A stretch of 64,000 nucleotides of DNA, from positions 74,238,971 to 74,302,970 of the forward strand of contig CM077022.1 in NCBI GenBank assembly GCA_039090855.1. The letters are read 5' to 3'. The notes below the pieces were generated by a model that did not search any database, was not told the DNA's origin, and saw only the letters and a list, made by a program, of their open reading frames with translations. Source of the stretch: Macrothele yani. Taxonomy: Eukaryota > Arthropoda > Arachnida > Araneae > Macrothelidae. The translations under genes and the position numbers were made by a program. This document shows positions 55,608-64,000 of this stretch, piece after piece; position 1 is the first letter of the stretch; each line of letters opens with the position of its first letter.

Positions 55608-56096
55608 ACTTAGTACCTTTCAGGTAGTTTCCACCGACTTCTGCCAATTCACACAAATCAGTTCCAAATAAAGGGTTAGTTTCTGCTCTTCTGTCAATAG
55701 TTGTAGAACGAATTCAGCTGTGATACGCAGCCTTGGCGAGCCTGCGCCTAAAATGGTTTGCTACGAGATATAGGAATAGCCAATCATCTGTAATTTTGAA
55801 TTAAATCATGCACTTGAGCTACCGATTCATTGGTGGAACTGTTCTATGTGCGTCCAAAAGTCGTCCATTTTTATAGGTATTCTTTCTACTTCAAAGCGAC
55901 GAAGTCCCTCCCCATAAAACCTTACAAGTCTGATTCTTTCATCTCCAAATACAGAATATGTTCCCACATTTACAGAACGCTTTTAATAAGAAATTACAGG
56001 AAATAAAAAGAAATTCAAATAACTGAAACTGGTAACAGCGTGTCAGATGAACACCAAAGAAACATCTGCTGCAGTTAAATATCGTCAGCTAAGAAA
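55608..56096. other. Non-coding stretch
   Basis: Nothing recognised. Confidence 0.5.
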
Positions 56097-58048
56097 ATGG
56101 CGCACGTAAACAAGCTGGGGATAGAAGGTAACGTTTTTGCTCTGTACGAAGAGAAATATTCCTATTCTGTAATTAAAAAACGCTATGAAAATCATGGAAT
56201 TAGCATACTTGTCAACCTTTACGGATTTCTGCTTAATTTTACTGATTTACGGATAGAAGTCCTTTTTTCACGGATTTTTTAATATTTCGATTGCTCAATC
56301 GAAATATTTCAATCCCCTGCAACCATCCACTTAGATTTTCTACCGGACCGTACGAACGCTGTGTTACGCGATGATTTCCTCTTTGAATCGCCGGCTTCGT
56401 GCGGAGCCATTAGGTATAACGATGGCTCCGCTTCGTGGAGTCGCGCGTCGTGCGGTAGATCTCTCTCTCTCCACGGGAGTGCTCAAGTGACGTGCTGACC
56501 AGAATTCTCCAAAATGCGTAATTACACGTCCAGTTCGCATCGGGAATTTTTCTCGACGCGTAAAACTACGCATCGAAGAATTTTACTAATTCGTAAAAAT
56601 ACGCATCGGGACGGTATTTCGTCTTTCAGAGACGGAAGTAAACGAAATAAAGATTTTTTCCGTAATCGTAATTTCTTTTTCCTGTGATGTTGCCCCTGTC
56701 CAGTATTGGTGTTATATATCATTTTATTCCATAAATATTTGTGTATCAGTTTGAAAATGGATGGGAAATGTCCGAAAACGGAAATCGGACGTAGCAAAGA
56801 CTTCTTCCCGTAACTGTAATTTTTTTTTTCCCAACGATGATTAGAACATGTATCCTTTTTTCTTAAATATTCCCCCAAAAAAACGTTTTGCATTGCATTC
56901 TAGTTTAATAAACGGTGGGGGAGGGAGGGGGGTTCGAAAACGAAAGTGAAGAAGCTGAAAAATTTGTAAAAACTGATGCATGGTGTTCAAAAGTATTTAT
57001 ATTTTCAAAGTTACACTATTCATCTTTTATCTAAAATAGTGAAAGGTGTCATGCATTCATGATGGAAAAATTGTCATCCAAGGTCATTAAAAATACGGTA
57101 ATAAAGAAATGGGAAGGGAAACAAATATATCAGCAAATGAAAATATTATTTTAGTATTGAAACACCACAGGTTTGCGAGGCTAACATTGAACAAAATTAA
57201 AATTATGATTTTTTTTTAAATTATTATTTTAAACACAGATAATACTAGTTTAGTTATTGTGGTATATGCAGAGATTTTTACAGCATATTTATTAATATAA
57301 TTATGTTTTGTTTTATGGTAAATCGCGTACGCGCATAAGTTTTACTGATGCACATTTTCCAAAGTTGAAAAATCGCAAAGCATTTAATCGCAAAGCATTG
57401 CTTTAACAGGAAAAAGAAATTCAAACGAATATCCAGAGAAGGTACGTACTTTTACGACTATTTCAAAAGTAATCTCTGGCCTTAAAAGAAAATCCAGCGA
57501 CCCAAAAAGCAATCGCTAAGTCGTTAAAACTCTTTACATCAACTGTAAACAAAGTAATAAACAAAGATTTGAATCTGAAAAAAACAAAAAAAAACATAAT
57601 GTTCACAGGCTTTTTCCTAGGCACGTGGATGAGTGCAAAACACGGTGTAGACTATCTTATGAAAATCACTTTGCCGGATACAGATGGAAATTTATTATGA
57701 CTGTTAGTGAAGCATGGATCTACCTAAACGACTGTCATAAAATAAGGTCGATTTACTATCGCAAAAGAATAGGCAAAACTTTCAAACTTGGTTCCAAGAA
57801 TCCAAAGAAAGTTTCAGTAAAGGATTCATGATTATTGCTGGTCTCTCGTACAATAGGAAATTAAAGTTAAGTTGAAAATAATGTTAAAATCAATTCTACA
57901 TATTATTAAAATAATGTTTTAACTGCTATATTTAAAGAGCATTCTTTTATCTTCAGAGCCTTTGAAGAGTAGAACTTCATCCGGATAAGGCTACCAGTCA
58001 TACATCCAAATCTACCACTCTGTTTATTGAAAAATGAAATAATAGATG

Positions 58049-58575
58049 GATATCAAGTCTATACATTTTGCTCATATTCTTTCAAAGTCCCTTGATGTGT
58101 CACCAATGGACTATTGTGCCTTTGGACTACTAAAAAGACTGGTATCAAGTCTACACCTTTTGCTCATATTCCTTCAAAGTCCTCTGATGTGTCACCAATG
58201 GACTATTATGCCTTTCGACTACTAAAAAGACTGGTATCGAGTCTATACCTTTTGCTCATATTCCTTCAAAGTCCCCTGATGTGTCACCAATGGACTTTAG
58301 ACTAATAAAAAGACTGGTATCAAGTCTATACCTTTTGCTCATATTCCTTCAAAGTCCCCTGATGTGTCACCAATGGACTATTATGCCTTTGGACTACTAA
58401 AAAGACTGGTATCAAGTTTATACCTTTTGCTCATATTCCTTCAAAGTCCCCTGATGTGTCACCAATGGACTTTAGACTAATAAAAAGACTGGTATCAAGT
58501 CTACTTTTTGCTCATATTCCTTCAAAGTCCCCTGATGTGTCACCAATGGACTATTGTGCCTTTGTACTGCTAAAA
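58049..58575 (+). repeat. Six-unit tandem array of a transposase segment (92/83 bp)
   Basis: (G)GTATCAAGTCTATACC starts near 58049 and at 58141, 58233, 58316, 58408 and 58491. Periods 92, 92, 83, 92, 83: short units lack nine bases (ACTATTATGCC region), giving a 175-bp higher-order period. Each unit encodes the third catalytic block (SPDVSPMDY). Confidence 0.95.
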
Positions 58576-58634
58576 CGAGCGCTTTCTAAACGCTGGCTTA
58601 AAACAATGATTGGGCTGTAAAAAGCAGTGGAAGG

Positions 58635-59140
58635 TGTAACGTACCAGGAGATGTGACGTACCTGCCAGAAGGACGCACACGACATAAATGCAGATAGGAA
58701 TCAGAATAAAACGTCCGCGTAGCTTAATTGGTAGAGCAACTTATTCCGGAATGAGGGGACCCGGGTTCGAATCCTGGCGCGGATAAAAAAGACGGAAAAA
58801 TTCACTTCGTTATAATGGCGCCCGAACTATCCGGATGACCCGACCGTTCAAAATCTCGCATTGGTGTGATGTTATTTCCACACCGCGAGATAGGAAAAAT
58901 AAGAGAATCCCTTCTCCAGCACTTCGAAAAAAAAAAAAAAAAAAAGTAAGGGGGAGATGATGTAACGTACCAGGAGATGTGACGTACCTGCCAGAAGAAC
59001 GCACACGACATAAAGGCAGATAGGAATCAGAATAAAACGTCCGCGTAGCTCAATTGGTAGAGCAACTTATTCCGGAATGAGGGGACCCGGGTTCGAATCC
59101 TGGCGCGGATAAAAATGACGGAGAAATTCACTTCGTTATA
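58635..59140 (+). mobile_element. tRNA-LTR TRIM, copy D (subfamily 1)
   Basis: LTRs 58635-58814 and 58961-59140 (180 bp, about five differences). Target duplication AAGG (58631-58634, 59141-59144). PBS TGGCGCCCGAAC at 58816. The tract before the 3' LTR is a poly(A) then GTAAGGGGGAGATGA. It is inserted into the mariner-like transposase relic; removing TRIM plus one AAGG restores the surrounding frame (AVEG-E-stop-NQIPLPILRN). Confidence 0.95.
58855..58889 (+). ncRNA. Conserved stem-loop in the TRIM internal region
   Basis: CTCGC and GGTGTG pair with CACACC and GCGAG around a ~10-nt loop. The structure is present in copies A-D. In copy E the sequence is CTCGT...GGTGTT...ACACC-GCGAG, which keeps pairing through a G-U. 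Its place between PBS and purine tract is where packaging or dimerisation signals lie in LTR elements; that role is inference. Confidence 0.6.
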
Positions 59141-59353
59141 AAGGGGAGTGAAATCAAATACCACTGCCAATTTTAAGAAATGCCGCGTTGTCTTGGAAAT
59201 CTAGATGTAGGTTCGTAGTCCAGAGAAAGGGTTATCAGACAGAATATTTAAGAAAGAAATGATTTTATTTTAAACGTTAATTATATTGGAGAAAATCGTT
59301 CTAAAAGTGTGTGAACATCCACTGTAACACTTCACAGCCTAGTATGGCATCTT

Positions 59354-59597
59354 CGTGAAAGGAGCACGTGACTACGCATACTTCTTTGTATCAGAGATAT
59401 GAGCGCAGTTAATTTTGATTCGCATTAGCATTTTCAGTCATTATAAGAGGAGTATGTAATCCAAACTGCGAGATACGTGAAAGGAGCACGTGACTACGCA
59501 TACTTCTTTGTATCAGAGATATGAGCGCAGTTAATTTTGATTCGCATTAGCATTTTCAGTCATTATAAGAGGAGTATGTAATCCAAACTGCGAGATA
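59354..59597 (+). repeat. Perfect 122-bp tandem duplication
   Basis: 59354-59475 and 59476-59597 are identical by eye (CGTGAAAGGAGCACGTGACT...CCAAACTGCGAGATA). Confidence 0.95.
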
Positions 59598-60120
59598 ATT
59601 GTTTGTTTAAAACCTCAGATGATACTAAGAGACGGAAATCAGTGGAATAGGTTTTGGGTTTGTGAATCCTTTTGGCTCACTATCCTTTACCAAGATCAGG
59701 CCCGAGCCACAGAATCATTTGGGAAAGCTAACTGCAAACACTTGGGAAAAATAATTCGAAACACGAGAAAATGTTAGTTAACAGTCTGTCCTCTGAACCC
59801 GGTACTGTGCATAGCAGGATTTATGAGGTGTTTCAACCGACTCTTCCACAGTTGTAAAAAGTAATATTGGAAATCGTTGATTACAAACATTTCGTAATTA
59901 AACTGGAATAGTATCGATGTTTAGTCACGATAATTTTCTATTTTTAGTGATATCCTTCAATTAATTTTATTCATAGATCTAGTACCGATGTTCACAAATG
60001 TGCCGCTAAAGGAATCTCTGGAATCGAAAAAATCAAGTCTCGTAGAACATCATTACTATCAACCAGAAGTAGAAAAAAGTGGAAATTTGCATCAAATAAC
60101 ACAGTTTCAAATTTTGAGGA
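59598..60120. other. Non-coding stretch
   Basis: Nothing recognised. Confidence 0.5.
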
Positions 60121-60322
60121 TGACAATCCGTTTTTTGGTGTAAATATGACAAGGATGGTAAGTCAGACAATTTCCTAAATACCGAAAAGTTCGTCGTCCA
60201 AAGCGGGAAGCGAATCAGCGTCTCCCAGATAGCGCCCGGGTATGTCAACCACCATTTTCGGGCTTTCGGATATTGTCTGACTTACCATCCTTGTCATATT
60301 TACACCAAAAAACGGATTGTCA
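60121..60322. repeat. Perfect 51-bp inverted repeat, 100-bp spacer
   Basis: Arms 60121-60171 and 60272-60322 (TGACAATCCGTTTTTTGGTG...) are exact mirrors. The left flank AGGA(TGACA) and right flank (TGTCA)CCTT also pair partly. Confidence 0.95.
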
Positions 60323-60477
60323 CCTTCAAAATTTGTATAGCATGGTGTAGTCCCGTACTCCATTCAACACAGTTTCGTTCGTTGCTGAAGATTTTACGAA
60401 CAGACAGAAGGCCAAACCACGTGAATCCCGCTGTCACTTGTCTTATGTGAAATCTATATGTTTCTTTGAAGCGATTT

Positions 60478-60700
60478 TTTTTTAATTTGTTTTGTGGTTT
60501 AACGACCGTAGTGAGCAACTCAGTCGTCTATAGGCAATCGCTAACCTCTAATTTGGGACCACCGGTTTCAGGAAAGGAAGAGATCCCCAGCCCCGTAAGA
60601 TAAACACAACATCCATGCTTCACACGAAATTCGTACCCGGACCCATCTCTTGCGAATGATTAGAAGCAGCGCTTTGTACCACTCGGCCACCCGGGCGGTA
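60478..60700 (-). mobile_element. SINE-A copy
   Basis: TTTGTGGTTTAACGACCGTA, GAGCAACTCAGTCGTCTATA, GGGACCACCGGTTTCAGGAA and the tRNA head complement CACTCGGCCACCCGGGCGG. Nearly full length. Confidence 0.88.
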
Positions 60701-60815
60701 CAAACTTTTCCAGCTTGTGACAATCGACATAATGAAGACGATGCATTCGTTCTCTAGAAAGGCAAAAATCCTGAAATTTCCAAATCAGTTGAACTTATTA
60801 GTTTAATTGATCTTC

Positions 60816-61019
60816 GCAGTCCAGGTAGCGCAGTGGTCTAAGTGCTGGCTTCTGATCATTCGTCCGAGATGGACCGGAGTTCGAATCCCGAGTGAGGCGT
60901 GGGTAGTGTGTTTGTCTTACGGCACTGGCTCTCTCCCAGTGTTCCTAAATTAGGGACGGGCGACTGCGTATAGCCCACTGAGTTTCTCACTGTGGCCGTT
61001 AAACCCCTAATAAAAAAAA
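60816..61019 (+). mobile_element. SINE-A copy
   Basis: Head GCAGTCCAGGTAGCGCAGTG (A box), GAGTTCGAATCCCGAG (B box), body with a small deletion after CTGGCTCTCTCCC, tail GTGGCCGTTAAACCCCTAAT plus A-run. Confidence 0.92.
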
Positions 61020-61044
61020 CCAATGGATCTTTACAAGCAATTCA

Positions 61045-61140
61045 GTTATGAGATTGAAAACAGTGGTTGACTACCATTCCTTGACGTCCTTGTATCACGC
61101 TCAGGTGGATCTCTCGTAATTGCATTTTATCGTAAACCTT
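61045..61140 (+). pseudogene. Penelope-like (PLE) reverse transcriptase fragment
   Basis: Reads YEIENSG-stop-LPFLDVLVSRSGGSLVIAFY then RKPF. LPFLDVLV...YRKP is the conserved RT block of Penelope-like elements. Only ~30 codons remain. Confidence 0.6.
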
Positions 61141-61372
61141 TCGCTATTTACTCACCTTGCTTGGCAAATCAAGTAATCATTGACAACAAAAATGAGCTCT
61201 TTCACATGTATGTGTCTTGTGTATTATATGTACACTGAAAACACACTTTACCGTACACACCGATCCCATTCCCAATATCCTGCAGCAATAATTCGGCCAG
61301 CCAAAATTCCTGCAGGCTATGAATAGGAGAGATGCTACCTGCTGTAAAACATAGTCGCGACTCTGATGATGA

Positions 61373-62462
61373 GTAAATATAGTGACCTCGGGAAGTTTTA
61401 TCGTGGACAGATAGTAGATGCGGGAAAATTGAGTGCTCTTTCTCCGCGACTTTAGAAAGTTTGAGGTTTCAGTGTGCGACTATCAGACTTGGTTAACATG
61501 ACTACATCAGAACCTGCTGACGCAGGGGATAAAGGGATGGTAAGTGGGTCGTTAATGTTCGATGTGAGTGCCGCCTCTCTCATATAGCATCGTCGAAAAG
61601 GAAGGCCACAGTGAATAGAATAACGTCGCCATCGAAGGACGGCACCGACGAAACCTTGTGCAAAGATCATTCGACGTACGATGGAACGATTGGGTTATGG
61701 CAGCAGACACACACATTCAGTATCCTCGTTAACAGTACGTAACTGGGCTATGAGGTTGCAGTGTGCGAAGAATTATTGCCACCAGACCGTGGAAGACAAT
61801 AAACGGGTAGCTTGTTCCGACCAACGCTTCCAACATCTAGTAGAGTCCATGCCAAGACATTTTGCAGTTGTTGTGAGGGAGAAACACGATTCCACGGACA
61901 TCTGTCCTTGAATCATGGACCTCAATACCACCCGAACCTTTCCAACACCTAGTAGAGTCAGTGTCACGACGTTTTTCTGCCGTTGTGAAGGCGAAACACG
62001 ATTCCACGGACGGCTGTCCTGGAATCATGGACCACAATACCTGGCAAGTAATGGTATTAAAGTTACCTTTCCAATACCTGGCAAGAAGAAGTCAGTGTCA
62101 GGAATTTTTGATGCTGTTGTGAAGGCGAAACAAGATTCCATGGACGGCTTTCCTGGAATCATGGACCGCAATACCACCCGAACGTTTCAAATACCTGGTA
62201 GAGTCAGTGTCACGATATTTTGCTGCTGTTGTGAATGCGAAACAAGATTCCACGGACGGCTGTCCTGGAATCATGATGGACCACAGTACCACCCGAACGT
62301 TTCCAACTCCTGGTAGTCAGTGCCACTACGTTGCATTTGTGAGGGAGAAACACGATTCTACGGTCAGCTGTCCTGGAATCATGGACCTCAACACCACCCG
62401 AACGTTTCCCACACCTGGTAGAGTCAGGGTCGCGAAGTCTTTCTGCTGTTGTGAGGGCGAAA
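61373..62462 (+). pseudogene. Tc1-type transposase with the catalytic core deleted and the 3' end amplified
   Basis: The N-terminal part (YSDLGKFYRGQIVDAGKLS, then VNMTTSEPADAGDK in another frame) leads to MERLGYGSRHTHSVSSLTVR and NYCHQTVEDNKRVACSDQRF. The first catalytic region is immediately joined to QHLVESMPRHFAVVVREK, the usual C-terminus, so roughly 500 bp of core is missing. The C-terminal segment is then repeated to 62462. Confidence 0.8.
61820..62462 (+). repeat. Six-unit array from a Tc1 C-terminal segment
   Basis: The (T)TTCCAACACCTGGTAGAGTC block (variants) recurs near 61828, 61936, 62067, 62182, 62296 and 62402, with GATTCCACGGACGGCTGTCC in each unit. Spacing 106-131 bp. Each unit encodes HLVESVSRRF-AVV-AK, the Tc1 C-terminal motif. 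Confidence 0.92.
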
Positions 62463-62911
62463 AGTGAGCACACATGTTGTTTAGTAGCTGTGGGCAATAA
62501 ATTGTATTTTCAGTGTACGTGTATGCTCGTCTGAAGATTATATGTAAAGACAAGCTGGTCTATATCAAAAAGCACTGCAATACACAGACGATACAGAGCT
62601 TTCATTTCAGAAAATAGCTCCAAAAATACTGAAAACTGAAGTCAGTTTTCACACTAACATTCCTTTTCCAGAGAATTTTTACGTTGCTCCATTTGCTTCG
62701 AATGTTTGCTTCGGGATTCACAAATTCTCTAAACTTTTCGTTTCTCAAGGAATTTTCGAACCCATAAGCAAGTTGAATTTCTTCGGATCGAAAGGTTACG
62801 TAGGATCTGCTAATTCATGAGGAATTAATGAAATAATCTGAACAAAGTCTTTGTACATATGGCAGACACGCAAAGCCTAGGGTTTCTGATTGAAAGTGCA
62901 CACGAATCTTT
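62463..62911. other. Non-coding stretch
   Basis: Nothing recognised. Confidence 0.5.
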
Positions 62912-63108
62912 TATCGGGTTTAACAACTACCGTTAGCTATTCCAAGAGCTATGGCCGGGTTCCTGCCATTAATTTGGGGGACACTGGTTCCAGAGATTTG
63001 AAAGAGCTATTGCCATAAGTTAATCGCCCCATTCACCCTTATCTGGGGCTTGAGCCCGGGACCACTTGGAAGAACGATCATAGGCCAACGCTTAGACCTG
63101 GCGCCCAA
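62912..63108 (-). mobile_element. SINE-A-related copy, diverged
   Basis: CGGGTTTAACAACTACCGTT, GGGGGACACTGGTTCCAGAG and GCTTGAGCCCGGGACCAC (B-box complement). Heavily mutated. Confidence 0.65.
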
Positions 63109-63609
63109 GATTTGCACATGGAACTGTGAACTACAGAAGCCGTCGATAGCTCAACACTGTTATGAGAATAATCACATGTTTCGATTTGAAGAGTCTATAG
63201 CTTGTTGACAGACTGAATACAATCATGAAGCTTTATTGGTACCTGGTCTGCAGTGATATTTAGGTCTAAGTGGTAAACGTCATAGTTTCCTGCACATGAA
63301 TGACTGGACACAGAGGTTTTTTTCTTGTTTTTTTTTTTTCGTTCTAGTATGACACCGTTCCACCACCGAGGACAACAAAGTTCCAAGATGATGAAGCTAA
63401 CCAGATCCGGAGTTTTGTTCAGATTCCTAAGCTACACCTTCTTACCTTCAGTTGTTTGGAACTTGTCCTGGGTGGGGTAACGATAACATGCTCAAAAGAA
63501 AATCAGGTGGTGCGGTTGATTCCAGTTCCCTGGCGATTTTCAAGTTCTCTGAAGAATGGCTACTTTGAAAACCCAATAATAATGTGTTGCATCTATATGC
63601 CGACAACTA
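63109..63609. other. Non-coding stretch
   Basis: Nothing recognised; a CT/T-rich tract near 63325 resembles a splice acceptor, but no exon is supported. Confidence 0.5.
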
Positions 63610-64000
63610 CACTGGTGTCCAAAAGTTAAGCAGACCCAACCAAAATTGTTAAATTACAGAAACGACAATGCACAATGAAATAGGCTGTTTACTATACATA
63701 GATACCTTTGTGAGGAGTTGAATGCTCAGTAAAAATCACATAAGAAAAAGTGATGAACCAGGAAAACGTACCAAAAGTCCAAAATGGTGAAAACAGCAGA
63801 AATTTTCCGGAGGCGTGTCTGAATTTGTACAGCGGTCTAGTAAGGCGTATAATGACGTGTTACAGCGGTACAAGTGACGTCCCGAATTCTGATGCTGTGG
63901 ACAAAGGAAACAAGAAGACTGTGGCAGCAAATCCCACTCCTGAACAAGAGAAAATCAGAGTTCCTCAAAAGTTCTGGCAGGAGGTTGACGACCTGCAATG
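63610..64000 (+). mobile_element. Left end of a Tc1-like element (cut by window end)
   Basis: TA followed by CACTGGTGTCCAAAAGTTAA (GCAGACCCAACC) has the form of a Tc1-type terminal repeat. No transposase frame is recognisable before the window ends. Confidence 0.45.

Larger units (their letters stand above)
56097..59262 (+). pseudogene. Mariner-like transposase relic, scattered and interrupted
   Basis: The N-terminus MAHVNKLGIEGNVFALYEEK then YSYSVIKKRYENHGI (HTH) lies at 56097-56204. Unrelated AT-rich sequence follows to about 57370. The gene resumes with HVDECKTRCRLSYENHFAGY, WKFIMTVSEAWIYLNDCHKI (D1 position, D changed to S) and IRSIYYRKRIGKTF. Then LHPDKATSHTSKSTTLFIE (D2) and a repeated D3 block SKSPDVSPMDY at 58049-58575. 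TRIM copy D interrupts it at 58635. The end ILRNALLSWKSRCRFVVQRK then GYQTEYLRKK and stop lies at about 59259. Downstream of the TRIM the frame is continuous, which confirms the insertion. Confidence 0.85.

Noticed and set aside
56205..57370. Second transposon inserted in the mariner-like relic
   Set aside because: The region has repeated words (ACGCATCG, AAAGACTTCTTCCCGTAA-like) but no matched ends or target duplication; insertion is possible but unproven.
63338..63480. Possible exon after a pyrimidine tract and TTCTAG
   Set aside because: No donor site, no recognisable protein, only short frames.

Overview
This window is eukaryotic, repeat-rich, AT-rich intronic DNA from what is most likely an arthropod. 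The density and types of Tc1/mariner, SETMAR-type mariner, ZMYM-type hAT and tRNA-derived SINE copies would fit a spider or another chelicerate, but no sequence here proves the taxon. Only one host coding exon is convincing: a 93-bp, phase-0 exon at 13396-13488 encoding the start of the second RRM of a Musashi/Rbp6-family RNA-binding protein. The next RRM2 exon (with the RNP1 motif) was not found downstream, so the remaining ~50 kb probably lies within one large intron and the first 13 kb in another.

Layout. 1-13.4 kb: Tc1 relics; a mariner-type element with a SINE in its terminal inverted repeat (3.1-3.9 kb); a ZMYM-type hAT relic (5.4-7.2 kb); a nested pair of palindromic non-coding DNA transposons (7.6-9.0 kb); a LINE whose reverse transcriptase is split by a mobile repeat carrying a 146-bp minisatellite (9.5-11.3 kb); and a mariner/IS630-type element with ~100-bp TIRs (11.7-13.1 kb). 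13.4-31 kb: the Musashi exon, inverted SINE copies, four Tc1-type elements and two mariners. 31-44 kb: a TRIM interrupted by a hAT, a Tc1 inserted in an older repeat, a mariner, a 101-bp array made from a Tc1 end, and the only transposase that reads open from end to end (42805-43836). 44-64 kb: foldback and TTAA-flanked MITEs, SINEs, more Tc1 relics, three TRIM copies, transposase-derived arrays, and a Penelope-like RT scrap.

Most notable system: a family of ~500-bp terminal-repeat retrotransposons in miniature (TRIMs). Four copies (21400, 30667, 52573, 58635) each have two ~180-bp LTRs (TGTAACG...CGTTATA), a primer-binding site (TGGCGCCCGAAC) one base after the 5' LTR, a purine-rich tract before the 3' LTR, and a different perfect 4-bp target duplication. 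Each LTR contains a 72-nt tRNA-like sequence with consensus Pol III A and B boxes. A diverged relative (55032) keeps the same LTR flanks but carries a different tRNA-like cassette, and a third subfamily (18244, 31488) carries yet another. The closest parallel I know is the plant Cassandra TRIM, which carries 5S rRNA in its LTRs.

A second theme is minisatellite birth from transposases: several degenerate transposase genes contain tandem arrays of short internal or 3'-terminal segments (28.0, 39.1, 58.0 and 61.8 kb, with smaller cases at 22.9 and 35.4 kb).
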